Source: Scleromitrula shiraiana
Taxonomy: Eukaryota > Ascomycota > Leotiomycetes > Helotiales > Sclerotiniaceae
Reading direction: 5' to 3'
DNA length: 64,000 nt
NCBI GenBank assembly: GCA_028455995.1
Contig: JABELC010000008.1
Span: 2,122,713 to 2,186,712, forward strand
Shown: in pieces, positions 49,650-61,747 of the stretch
How positions within the stretch are numbered: position 1 is the first letter of the stretch
Layout of the letters: each line of letters opens with the position of its first letter
Program-made: the position numbers and the translations under genes
The notes under the pieces: model-generated
The model's input: only the letters and a program-made list of their open reading frames with translations
The model's database searches: none
Told to the model about the DNA's origin: nothing

Positions 49650-50941
49650 TCAAATAGTAAAAATTCCATGTTCCTTTTGTAACACTTTCAATAACTCCTC
49701 CCCAGTGTATTTGTCTGAATAGCGAGCTCTCAGCATCCGAGAAATCTGAGAGAAGGTTAATTTACGCTCATTAAAGACCACAGGGAGATTGGCTGTACAT
49801 ACTTTTGTATCAACAATATCAGATCTCATAACAGGGGCAGCAGAACTACCTCTTGAGAGAACCGGCGCAGTTGTCAATGAGGAACCTGCAGGGAGTATTG
49901 GAGAACTTCCATTTCCGGAAGAATTGGCACTGAATATCGCAGATGAATCGTTCTTGGGCTTCTTTCTGACCAACAAATCACGAGAGTTATTGGGAGGATT
50001 TGCTCTAGATCGTTTTCTCTGATTCTGAGTGCGAGGCTCGGCTTGCGAGATAACTTCGTTGTGAGGAAGAGTACCCGGATGTTCAGCTAGCCATTGTTGG
50101 AAAGCCGAATCCACTTCATCTGGCATAATCGCGTAATCAAACTCCTCAACATAGCGTTTGAACTCCCAAGCAAAATCCATCAAACACTCCAAATCTCGAA
50201 GTATATATGAAGTTCGAACCTCGTTTCTAAGCTCCACTCTCAAACGGAATGATAATACCGCAAATTCAGCAATACCCTGGGTATCTGGACGATGGAATTC
50301 GAATATGAAACGCCTAGATAACTCCATATCGGCATGCTGAAGACCTTTGATCGCAGCCATGGAAAGACCAGTAATTGCGAGAAAGGCCTTTGGATGTCGA
50401 ATGATGACGGAAAAATATGGCACACTCAGATCTCCCTCATCTCTCCAACCATGGACCGAAAATGCCAAGCTTGGTCGAAATCGAGGCTTTCGATTTGGCA
50501 GTCCAGAATATCCAAATATCATCCCAGAACCAACATCGCTATATCTTGGTACACCGAACTCGAATTGGGATACGAAAGGTGTAGAGTTCGTAAGATGGTA
50601 AGGTTGGGGGGTGAAGGATTCTTGGTTTATAGTAGTAGGATTTGTAGGATGAGGAAACGATGGTGCAGCACATCTCATGTTTGCTGCGAACGAGTGCTCA
50701 GCTACTTTGCTATATGCTAAACTATAGTTAGTTGCACTGAACTCATAGTTGGAATCGAAAACTCACGATTCGATCCATGCGCTTGGGCAGATTCTCCGCA
50801 GTTGTAACAATAATGGTTTCCAGACACAGGATCAAAACTCGATCGTCCAGAGAAGCTTTGGCAGTTAGCGCCATTGTTAGAAACATGGTGATGGCCTGCG
50901 CCGGTGTTGTTTTCTTTCATCTGAAGTGAGCTTGAAGACAT
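49650..50941 (-). CDS. Uncharacterised protein, member of a local divergent pair
   Basis: Exons 50941-50767 and 50716-49650 (50-bp intron, phase kept by using the TTTAG acceptor) give 413 residues. The N-terminal 60 residues are polar with a CYNCGES motif. Residues about 120-260 form a hydrophobic/charged globular core (FSVIIRHPKAFLAITGLSMA ... CLMDFAWEFKRYVEEFD, then VDSAFQQWLAEHPGTLPHNE). A basic, Ser-rich segment with KRSR and VRKKPK (candidate nuclear signals) follows. The C-terminus is QISRMLRARYSDKYTGEELL to the stop. I do not recognise a named domain. The neighbour at 51333 on the other strand shares the QQWLAEHPG-like and SDKYT-like motifs, so the two look like an inverted duplication. 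A TATATATG sequence lies about 100 bp upstream. Confidence 0.75.
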
Positions 50942-51332
50942 TATCAACAAAGAAGAATGGGTACGAAGGAGGGATTGGTGTTGTAAAGTATGGATAGATC
51001 GAGGGTATTTGTTCTTTTTATGAGGAGAGTTGTGGCATATATAGGAAAGAGAAATACATGAAGGGTTTGAGATACAGTCTAAAGAACACCTTAAAAAATT
51101 CTATTCACTGCGAGAAATTTTGGTCTGCCATAAACTTGTGTATTCACTGCTGATGAGAGCTTGAAAAGATGGGCCACTAGCTTGAAGAGTTCAAGAACTG
51201 GAGAATTTAAATCAACACCTTCACTTTTCAATTGTTTTATCACCAAAGACTTTCTTTTCTGTTCTTACCATTCTTCGAAGCATCCAACAATAAAGGTTTG
51301 AGCACTATTATATATGCTCAAGACCTTCAAGA

Positions 51333-52197
51333 ATGGATTCAACTTCGGATAGAAAGCGAAAGAGAAAGCGCCACGATGATAACGATGGTGAATCTAGTAG
51401 AACCTTCAATCGTCGCTTGTATGACTACTCTTCGAATCGCACCGATGATCGCAGGCGCACTCATCTTGAATCATCCTCTCACCACTCTTCTCGTCGCACG
51501 CGGGATTATACCGACGCTGTCAAGGACGAAGAATCTGGTATGTGCAACTAATAGTATTTATTATTGCTGATAGTTAAGAAAGTAGCGGCTGACTGGCTAA
51601 AAACAGAACATAGTGAACGAAGATCACTAGAAAGATATTCGATTGACTAGCACCGTTGAATCTTTCAAAGAAGCTGTTGAAAAGTGTACAAGCAACATTT
51701 TCTCAGAAAGATTTGACTTGGTATACCGGAGATGGTTGAAAGAAGATCCACAAGTTCCTCATCAGAAGACCAGACCATCAGCACCAGTGATAAGCACCAG
51801 TGATAATAACTTCTACCTCAATTTCTCTGAATAGAATTACCCGCAGCGACAATCAAAGAAGCCAAACTTACACCCGTCTTAAATCTTCCAGATGTTGAAA
51901 GATCTGCTGGCGATGTGAAACCTGAATTGGACATCGAAAGCTGGATCCAATTTTGTCAGGGTACGCTGCCTGTCATGTTGTTTGAGACAATATCTAACAT
52001 AGACTTTGCAGGAATTACGCTGTCTCTTTTCTGACAAGTATACGAAGGAGCAACTTTGTGGAAAACTGAGAGAGCAAGCTGCAGGTTGTACGTTTGATCG
52101 AGAGCCTATGCCTTAGTTAGACAACAAATATTCTGATTTAGCGGATGTATCCAGAAAGATGGAGAGCATGATTGCTGAGGACGAACAAGCCTCTTGA
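51333..52197 (+). pseudogene. Broken divergent paralogue of the 49650-50941 gene
   Basis: Exon 1 (51333-51537) encodes a very basic, Arg/Ser-rich start (MDSTSDRKRKRKRHDDNDGE). An intron of 69 bp follows. Exon 2 opens EHSERRSLERYSID and hits a TAG (51648-51650), while the next frame carries on as STVESFKEAVEKCTSNIFSE and RFDLVYRRWLKEDPQVPHQK. The protein-like reading resumes in another frame after 51834 (LPAATIKEAKLTPVLNLPDV), then at 52014 as ELRCLFSDKYTKEQLCGKLR. RRWLKEDPQVPHQ matches QQWLAEHPGTLPHN, and LFSDKYTKEQL matches ARYSDKYTGEEL, of the gene across the shared promoter. Frameshifts can be removed only by assuming introns of about 35 bp, so loss of function is the simpler reading. Confidence 0.6.
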
Positions 52198-54133
52198 TAT
52201 AGTATGTGTCCAAGAAGATGTATCTATACAAAAACTCCATATCAAAACTCTGCCTAGGCTACTATAGACCGGTCCTACCGGCTTGTTAACCTAAAATCGT
52301 CAGAGATCTCTGTGATATACCTACCCTCAGTTCTTTCCGCAGACCATCGCTCGCAGAACTTGACCAGGCTCGCGAGCTGTGCGAGTATCTATCTTTATAC
52401 GATTTGACCGTTTGCATCAAGGACACAACCAGTAACAGGTTCTCACAATCGTTCATAAGAATACAGCAGAGTTCGACGCGAGGTAAATTGCGTACAGTAT
52501 ATCTATGATAATTGATAAGTATAAGTCAGTGAATACACCTTTAGTCCCATTCCCATGTCATAATACATACCGAGATATTGAGATTGTGGTGTAGATTCCA
52601 CTCATACATCTCTTCCATGGCTTTACCATTCACCAAACCCGTAAACTACGATGATTCCGAACGTATCATCCACATCCAAGAAAGTTGGTTGTGTCATGGA
52701 CCGCGGCGTTTGGTGGTGTTTCAGCAGCTGAGGGTTCAGGGTTCAGGGATCCCACACAAGCCTAAATGAGAATTTAGCATAGGGAATTTTAGCGGTTGGG
52801 CTCGGGTTTAAGCTTTCTACGGCTGCCGCGCTTGGCAGGGACAAGGGTCAAAATAACTTCGGCGGATGATGTGCATCCAGAAGTTTCCATGTCAAAATTT
52901 CCACAAAAAAACAATCAATATCAATATGGGATTCGGATATTTGCAATTCCTAGTATGAGAAGCTTCAATACATCAAATGCCGTCTACCCGCTGTTATAAA
53001 TAGAAACAGCAGATGGATCCGATCCAATTGTCCACTGATTGGCGGTGAAATAGAACGAAGGATTGACTGAAGAAAGAGAAATCCCTCCTGATGTTGAAAA
53101 TTCGTTCCGCTCCGCTGCGCTTCGGAGGCTCAAACTAGGGAATTCTCACTCATGATAGCACAAGGAAAACTTGTGAAAGGACTTTGTTATGTATTATAAC
53201 TTATGTCTTTAAATTTACTAGTAATTGAATATAAAGGAGGTAAAAAGAATGATAATAAAAAAGAGAATAATGACAAAATAAATAATAAAATAAAGATGAA
53301 TTAAATTAAATACTACTAGTAGTACTAGTATGATAAAATTAAATATTTATATATATAGTATTTAAAATATTTATAATATAGTACTAGTAGTAACTTACCA
53401 GTGTGATAAAATATATAATGACTCGGACTACTATATAAAAGAAAATAAAATCTTGATTTCTTTTAAAACTTTGAAATTAATTGATACTACTAGTAGTAAT
53501 TCAAGTTATTCCTACTAGTAATTAATTCTTATTACTAGTAGTAATTCTTGTTTAAATTTAAAACCTAGTACTACTAGTAGTAACTTGAAATTTTATTTAT
53601 TTTGAATTTTCTTTAATTTTTGTGCTATATTTTTATATTATGGAAAAATTTTTGAATAATAAAAGTACTATTTAATATTAGATGTATTATTTAAGTAATA
53701 ATATACTAGGAACTTAGTTAGTTGCTGAAAACTTCAAGTTGTCGAAATTCTCGATTCAGTGTTAAGTTCTATTTTTGACTCGTTGAGCCTATAGGGATAA
53801 TTCCAAACTTCTCGACCGAAAGAAAGTCTTCAAATTGAGCCTCAAGTCACTGTTATGTACCGGCATATCCTTGAGAATTTTGCAAGCGCATACAACTTGA
53901 ATATATCCCAATACCATGCTTCCCCGGATATTCATTTATCAATCGCTCCACTTCATGCTCGTAAGTCCGAAACGTCACTATGTTGATGGAGACAATGACA
54001 TATTCTAGACTGAGTATTCTAGAGGTGTAAAGATAGATAGTGTTCACCCCGCTTTCAGATGTTGTAAGTTATTCTCATTTTTCTTCATATCGAAATCTAA
54101 ATCTTGTTCTATTTTTCTCAATCATCAATCAAA
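52198..54133. other. Spacer with an ACTAGT-rich AT island
   Basis: No gene is seen in 1.9 kb. Normal-composition sequence to about 53200 is followed by the AT-rich island at 53210-53720, then about 400 bp upstream of the alcohol dehydrogenase pseudogene. Confidence 0.4.
53210..53720. repeat. Small ACTAGT-rich AT island
   Basis: About 500 bp with the vocabulary of the large block: around nine ACTAGT words, (ACT)n(AGT)n palindromes, AACTTGAA, and a GACTCGGACT word at 53420. The borders with normal-composition sequence are sharp, which suggests insertion or conversion of the same material. Confidence 0.8.
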
Positions 54134-55437
54134 ATGGCCGGCTACGAATTCTCTGGATGGATGGGTCTAAATGCCGAAGCCGCCCAAGATAAGATGGTTT
54201 GGCAAGAATATACACCAAAGCCATTCGAAGAGACCTATGTTGATATTTAAATCACACATTGCGGAGTTTGCGGTTCCGATCTTCATACATTAAAATCTGG
54301 GTGGGGAGCATCAGATTACCCAGTTTGTGTTGGTCATGAAATTGTTGGAAAGGTCATTTGAGTTGGTTCTCAAGTTAAGGATATCAAGGTTGGGTATCGT
54401 GTTGGTGTTGATGCTCAATCTGGTTCATGTATGAATTACAAGGGTGATTGTGAAGCATGTGCTGATGGGTAAGTTGCTTTCTCCCAGAGAGCTGCAAAGT
54501 TCATGATCTATAATCCTAATGCCTCATGCAATCCATCCACTATGTAAATGATACTAACATGAAAACCATAGTTTACAACAACATTGCGCATCCGCAAAAA
54601 ACACATATAACAGTAGATGGCCAGATGAAAGTAAATCATATGGAGGATTCCCGCTTGTTGGAGAGGCAATGGTGAATTTATTATTAAGATCCCAGACTCC
54701 ATTCCATCTGATATCGAAGCTGCGATGCTTTGTGGAGGTATCACAGCATATTCACCACTATAAAAAATGGAGCTGGTCCAGGAAAGAAAGTAGGAATTAT
54801 TGGAATTGGTGGTCTTGGACACTTTGGTCTAATGACTGCAAAAGCACTTGGATGTGATGATATTGTAGTAATTTCTCATGCTTCCGCAAAGAAGGAAGAT
54901 GCTATTAGGATGGGTGCTACTAGTTTCATCAGTCAGTTCGAATCCAGGGCGATTTGCAAACGAAACGAATTCAAACTTACGTGTCGATAATCTAGCTACT
55001 GACGAAGAGTTAGATTGGGCTACCAAATACGCAAACTCTCCCGATTTGATTGTTAGCACCGTTTCTTCGCCAAATACCTCTCCAAGGTTGCCTTGATCTC
55101 TTGAGATTCAAGGGAAAGTTCGTTCAAGTTGGTGCTCCAGATGATGCCGTGCCAGGTTTCAACAGTAAGAATACTTCATCTAATAATATATCAACAAACT
55201 AACATAATGATAGTATTCGCTCTCATCATCAAGAAGGTTGAAATCAAAGCAAGTTTGATTGCAAGTTTGATTTGTGGTCCAAATGAAATTAAGGCCATGT
55301 TACAACTTTTCGCCGAGAAGGGTGGTAAGACTTGGAATAACAATGTTCCTATGAAGAATGCTAACCAAACGATTGTGGATATGGAAGAAGGAAAGGCAAG
55401 ATATAAATGTGTTTTCTTCAATGAGAAACTTTTCTAG
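54134..55437 (+). pseudogene. Zinc alcohol dehydrogenase (NADP-ADH6/7 type) pseudogene
   Basis: The start MAGYEFSGWMGLNAEAAQDK leads to the catalytic zinc motif HCGVCGSDLH, then GHEIVGKV, GIGGLGHFGLMTAKALG (Rossmann fold) and FKGKFVQVGAPDD in order, all from the cinnamyl-alcohol-dehydrogenase-like ADH6 family. Breaks include TAA at 54248-54250 (VDI-stop-ITHCGVC), TGA at 54359-54361 (KVI-stop-VGSQV, probably CGA before), a frame change and loss of part of the SYGGYADYWRG-type region near 54650, TAA after SPL at about 54766, and frameshifts near 54930-55000 and 55095. An intron-like gap around 54470-54570 may be genuine. The product would reduce aldehydes with NADPH; this copy cannot be translated whole. 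Confidence 0.88.
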
Positions 55438-58400
55438 ATTTAGAATTTGAAAGTCTGGGATATGGAGCTAGATAGAAAATAAATCTTACCTTTCAATTGC
55501 CACGCCTCAAGATCCACATTGTTTGTTCTGGTTGTGGTATTTATATCAAGAAATTGTATTGAAGATATTGAAAAAGGTGTTGATTTACATTTCTGTGGAA
55601 TTTGGAGAAAACATGGAAAGAAGTAGGGAGTTAAGTTGTATTGTTGTTTTTGTTCTTTAAAACTAGGAGTCATTGGTAACCCTCTAGAGAATTGAGAACC
55701 CATGTTCTCAACCAAGATATAGATTCACTTGAGCTTGTTAAAGTGATGTTCTCGTTTTCCCGAAGAGATACTCGAATACTAGAATCTGAATAAGTACTGT
55801 TCTCTAAGGCATTCTTACTTGGATTATGTTCTTTCGTTACTGCCCCGTTTTGTATGATAGTAAATGTTGAATATGGGACAAGATATTGATACCACTTGTT
55901 TCCTCTGATGAAACCTTCAGAGAATTCAATAGCATATCGTTTTTTTTAGTATTTGTGTTCATTTATTTTATGCTATGGAGTTTGAAGTGTGGTTGTGGTA
56001 TTAATGTTGATGGTGGATGATCCATATATGCCGAGTCAGAATTTATATATAGTTTTTTCTGATTGAATGCCTCGGCTTTTATATTGATATCACCGTCAAC
56101 CTCTTTCACTCTGCATGCAAATACAACCACCAGAACCAAAAGCAACAATGCATCTAAGCGCTGTTAAAAGAGCCTTGGACCTATTTTCCTAGTGCACCGT
56201 ACGCGCAGGCATCAAGCTTCATATCAACTCAATGTCAAATATATTGACTATCTTTACAATATATATTCCATCCAATATATCTACCATTGTTTGGCGATCC
56301 GTTCAAATGGATTCGTTACCCCGACCCACCACGATTCCATATACTACGTTTTCTCGATTGAATAAATAAGAGATGATATGATATACATGGTTATTGAATC
56401 TCACTTGGGGGTTGTATATGGGCGGATGGAAATATCAGAGACTTCTACCTCCGCTGACTTACCTACACAGGACGATTTGCGGATACCATAACAGACTGCT
56501 CTTGCAGAACAAGTGCCAATATCGATAAATCTATACCAACCGACACACGACTGCTTTGGGAATAATGCCTTCATTTTCGATCTTGGACGAATGAATATGA
56601 ATTGTCGATCCCAACCTCGCATGTCTTGAGTGTGCAGATAGAACAAATATACGAAAGGATTCCACAAGCTTGCGCAATGAATCTTTAGAGATGTATTCTT
56701 GGGGAGATTTCTGGTCACATATGCAATCGCAAATATTAGCGGTCATTCCGCACGAATACAAACCGATTCCCCGACTTCTGCAAACAAAGAAACACAAGAG
56801 TTGGGACAAAATACTACTACTACCTTTCCTACCAATTTCTCACGCCCTTTCCGTTGCCATTGCCATGAATAGGTTGTTCGGTTCTTTGCACTATTCGCTT
56901 TTCGTCGCAGACATAACAAATGGTCATTGCTGTCCTTGAAGAGTTTGCGAATTTACAGGCGGGTTCTGATCGGATGTCCTGAGCATGCAAACAAATTCCT
57001 CCGACGTTGATTGCATAATTGCTCTGCAGTGTATGCCTGCTCTTGGATTCCACCTACTGATGTTACAAGTAATTGGGGAATAACGGGGATGGATTAATCA
57101 CGAAGATGATTATTTTTATGCGTTCCTTGAGATATCTACGATTCAGTTTTTGACTTCAACAATTACCTTTGAGTTTATCTATTCTGATGATAATAGTGAA
57201 GATCTTATTTTATCAGTCCGATGCTACCAGATTTACCTCATAACCAATCATGCAGTAGGCGAGTGCATATTGCGGGAGATTTTAGATGATCTCTTACAAA
57301 CTCATATTTGATATCGAGTTCTCAGTACGAAGAAAAGGATCATCAATAAATATATACGTTTTTTTTTCTATTGTTGTTAACAACTTACCTGAGTGATCAC
57401 AGCAGTTACATCGCGGGTCATTAGATCACAGACGTTGGATATTGATACATGCATGACATGGTTCGAAAATGAGTCGATGATCAAGAAGTGGACTCTGTCA
57501 ATTTTATCGGATGATCTCTTTGGATTATCGCCAAAGCAAGTTTTGGAGATTTCCAAGGTTAATTCTCTGTACAATTTGATCAGGCCAGATATTATGAATT
57601 TCAAGCAATCTGATGATGATGGCGTATACGCATATTCTACACCATAGCAACAACTTACGTGCATTATACTGTCATTTGAGGGATTCATAAAGAGGTGGAG
57701 TGAGTCGGTGAAACAAAAAAGCTAAAAACAGAATGTCTTCTTTCCTTTAACGGTCCGGCGTACTCCGGTGTATTCCGACGCAAGCCGGTAGATGAGATTT
57801 TGTTCCTGTCTCCTTAATGTTGCGTATAAACGATTCATTCACAATATAAATAAGGCGAAAAACTTTTTCCAATGAAAGAGGAAACCTCAAACCTCAAACC
57901 TCAAACCACAAACCTCAAACCTCAAACCTCTAAAACTTCACGTAGTAGTTCTACAAGTTTTTTAGTTCATACAACTTGAATGAGATTTTACATTTCATTC
58001 TTTACTCCAGACTTTTGATATTCTTTAAATCTTAAATCATAATAATAAACTCGGACTCGATTTTATCTTGTTTGTCTTATTCGGTATCTTGGAATTTGAA
58101 TTACATACATCTTTCTACTCATTTTCGCCACATAACGAGGATTTGAAAGTTTTTGATCAAGGTGCTATGCTGTTGAATCATATAAATGGAGATTGGATCA
58201 ACAATTCAGCGCATTACCCCAGATTATTTGACCTTTAAAAGCTTTCAATGCATATCGGACCGACATGTATCCGTTCGCGAAAACATAATAGTTTTTCTTT
58301 GGTTCCACCTTCCATTTCATTGTATCAATTATAATCCATAATAAAATCTTCAAAATGTATTCTAATTACGTCTTAAAAACTTCAAGTTATCCCGGTCATA

Positions 58401-58677
58401 CCATTTTTCATGTCTATCACAAGTATCACCTATTGAAACTTACTTGAAAGGAATTGAAAACTTACTTGAAAGCAATTGTTAATCATATTCCTATCTCGGT
58501 GGAGTAACATCATTATCAAAATCCCCATTTATTTTGTCTCATTTTCAAATTGACTCGGATTCTTTTTCTTTCTTCTCTTCCATAATACTGTCACTGTCCT
58601 TCTAACTTTGTACCTCAATCTTCTTTCAACACCATAGTAATAAACATAGACACCAATTCAACTGTGTCGGTTTGAAA
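55438..58677. other. 3.2-kb spacer with weak ORFs
   Basis: No gene is supported. On the minus strand 56401-56810 is open in two frames at once (one Cys-rich, 105 codons), so the signal is ambiguous. On the plus strand 57393-57647 is an 84-codon frame (TWFENESMIKKWTLSI ...) without splice context. A short tandem repeat of CTCAAAC is at 57885-57930. The right end is the permease promoter, with GACTCGGATTC at about 58552. Confidence 0.35.
57885..57930. repeat. CTCAAAC short tandem repeat
   Basis: Six or so direct copies of the 7-mer CTCAAAC (one with CACAAAC), upstream of the permease gene. Confidence 0.9.
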
Positions 58678-60298
58678 ATGGCAGAGATTGACGCAAAGAA
58701 TGAATCAAAAAATGATTCCTTGCATAAGCCGGATGATATTACCACGGCAGGGAGTGGTCAATATAGATCTGGTGATGAAGGATCATTGCCGGATGTGAAG
58801 GAGGCAGAAGTTCTTGATGTATATGGAAATGAAGATGGTGCTGAAGTTCAATGTGAGTAGGACTCATCTATTTACATTCCTTGTCCATCATATCGATCTC
58901 CTTGAAAATTTTGCGAATTCTCTCATGAATTTATCAATACTAATCAATATTTACAGATAAAACGATGAAATGGTGGCAAGGTTCCATGGTAATGATTGCG
59001 GAGAATATTTCACTTGGAATCTTGTCATTACCAGCAGTTTTGGCAAAGATTGGAGTCATTGGTGGTTTGATTGCTATCATAGGACTGGGAGTCTTTACAA
59101 CATATTCCGGTTATGTCCTGTGGCAATTCAAAATGAGATACCCTCAAGTATGTACTTCCTTGGACGATTCTAGAAACAAAAAATTTATTAACTGATTTTG
59201 ATAGATCACAAATTATGCAGACATTGGTGGAGTGATGTTTGGACCAATTGGAAGAGAAATCTTCGGTGTTGCATACGTCATTTATTGTATCTTTTGTATG
59301 GCATCGCATATATTGACCTTCACAATTGCTCTGAATGTTCTTACAAATCATGCTGTTTGTACGATCGTTTGGGGTATTATTGGACTTGTAGTCTTCAGTC
59401 TACTTTCCATGAATAGGACATTGAAAAATGTTTCATTCTTGTCCATCATATGTATGTTCCATGTCCTATATCTTGAGAAATTATGCTGACAAATTCTATA
59501 GCTTTCACAAGTATCTTATCCGCTGTTATGGTAACCATGATTGCATTAGGAGTTTCACCACAAGCCGCTGCCGATGCAATGAAAGGGACTTATTCGCCAT
59601 CTTTTCCATCAGCTTTCAATAGCATTTCCAACGTTGTTTTCGCATATGGTGGACATGTCGCATGGATCAGTTTCATTAGTGAACTCCGAGAACCAAAGGA
59701 CTTTCCGAAATCTCTTATCCTTTTACAAATAGTCGATATCAGTTTATACGTTGTCGCTGCTATTGTAATTTATCGATACGCCGGGGAGAATGTTGCAAGT
59801 CCGGCGCTCAGTAGCAACATTCCTGTTATTCGAAAAGTTGCTTGGGGAATCGCATTACCTACTATCATCATCGCTGGTGTTATTTTCGCCCATGTTACCG
59901 TCAAATTTGTTTACCTTAGATTATTCGCTGGAACGAAGTACTTGCACAGTCGAGGATGGGTAGCTTCCGGTACATGGGTTGGACTTGCTGTTGGGTCTTG
60001 GACTATCGCCTGGATTATCGCCGAAAGTATTCCTGTGTTCTCCGATTTGCTTGGTTTCGTTTCCGCATTATTCGCTTCCTGGTTTTCATACGGTCTTCCT
60101 GGAATTTGTTGGTTTTATCTCAATTGGGGAACATGCACTCGAGGAGCAAAACAGTTAGGATTATCAGCAGTTAACTGGGTGTTGATTGTCATGGCTTGTG
60201 TGATTTGTTTTGCTGGGTTATATGCTTCAGGTTATTCAATGCATCTTGATGCTTCTGGAAGTAAAGGAGCATGGTCATGTGCGGATAATCAGGAATAA
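58678..60298 (+). CDS. Amino acid permease, AAAP family, Mtr-like
   Basis: Exons 58678-58852, 58957-59147, 59205-59451 and 59502-60298 give 469 residues with consistent phases (introns 104, 57 and 50 bp). A 55-residue acidic cytosolic N-terminus (MAEIDAKNESKNDSLHKPDD ...) precedes about eleven hydrophobic segments, beginning MKWWQGSMVMIAENISLGIL, the signature entry of the fungal neutral amino acid permease Mtr and its relatives. It should import neutral or aromatic amino acids by proton symport at the plasma membrane. Substrate preference cannot be read from sequence. NVVFAYGGHVAWISFISELR and PKDFPKSL match the conserved central region. It is intact, about the family's usual length, and faces the telomere. 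Confidence 0.9.
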
Positions 60299-61747
60299 TT
60301 TTTTGATTCATGATTGGTATTATGAATTAAGAATTGGAGATGGTGTATATGAATTGGTGTTTGGTGGAGTTGGTTTCATGTACAAATAACGGTTCATAAC
60401 GCATCATGTCACGGAGTACATTTCAATGAAAAATGACTTGATGATGTTATCACAGAAGAATAGATTAAATGATTATATGATCATATAATTATTCTTAGAT
60501 AATCAACTAGATATGATTTAAAGTGCTCTGCATTTTTAACGTCATATTATAGCCTGAGTATATATAGAAAGAGCATTGCTTCTTTCCTCAATAGATCAAT
60601 CAATAAGTTATTGACTGTATTTCTTTTTGTGTGGCAAATGTCCAAAGATTTTTATATTTGATTTTGGTAGTCTGATAGATTCTGAATTCTATGTCTGTTG
60701 AATTTCGAGCCAACCTAGGTCTGGATTCCAATTTAAGATACTCCTTTTACCAATTTATTTCAATTATATGACGCTATCTGCTGGATGATGATATCATCGG
60801 CTACCTTGAGAAAACAACTCGATGTTAATTCAACAGAGTAAGTTGTAGAATTTATTGACCAACTCAGTTGGGCGAATGGAACACCAACAAACTTATAGCG
60901 ACAACAGATGGATTTCCTATGGATTCACAATGTCTTCAAGCATGCAAAATGGGTCGGCAACGGAAACATGAATTTTGGGTGAACGAGTATTTTAATGTTC
61001 ACAAATATCGAAGAGAACTAGTAAGTATGAACAAACCAGGACCCTTTTCTTGTGTAACAGTCGTCAAGAGCTGGATGTTATTCCACTCGAGAATATATGA
61101 AGTCAAGCGGATAATGACTGGAAGATGACCCATGGAACACTATTCTCGACAGGAAGATTGGCGGGTTGCCGGTAATATGTTCTAGGTCAGCCCTTTCTTT
61201 CTCACCTCATTGCTTGTCTCATTCGTCTCCCATGTTTACTCTAATGCTTATTTCAAATCTCATCAATGGAGGATTTCACCCAACCGTCCCCGTGCCACCA
61301 TCAATCTAGGTTCTTTTCTTTTCCTGATAAAGTGGTTGAGCCTACAAAAGTTTTCCTACAATACCAATCGAGCCTAATAATAATATAAAGATAGAAAAGC
61401 ATTATTCAACAAATATGTAATCCATCATTATATAACAGTAATACGTTACCATTTTTGATAAAGAATCCCTAGATGAGCAAGACTATCCGCTACGTATATA
61501 GTTTTGTAGCAACCAATTCTATGTCGAACACCCGAGAATAGATCAAGCTATAAGAACAACTTCGTTTATACAGACAAGTATCTATCATTGAGATATATGC
61601 AGTAAATTGCGATTACTCTTAACTTCAAACATAAGCATTCAGCCCCTAAATAAGTTTGAAGAAAGAATGGAATACTCATGCCCCAGGTAATTTGAAAAGG
61701 AACGCATATTTATCTACTCGCCACCAAGGTCCGCATTTTCTAACAAT
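60299..61747. other. Spacer between convergent genes
   Basis: About 1.4 kb between the permease and the flavoprotein genes, which converge. Frames such as 60868-61128 have no recognised domain. Nothing is called. Confidence 0.4.

Noticed and set aside
56401..57053. Cys-rich minus-strand frames suggestive of a small secreted protein
   Set aside because: Two overlapping frames are open together, there is no signal peptide, and no consistent splice model could be built.
57885..57930. Regular short repeats resembling a CRISPR array
   Set aside because: Seven-base units without spacers in a eukaryotic promoter region; a simple tandem repeat.
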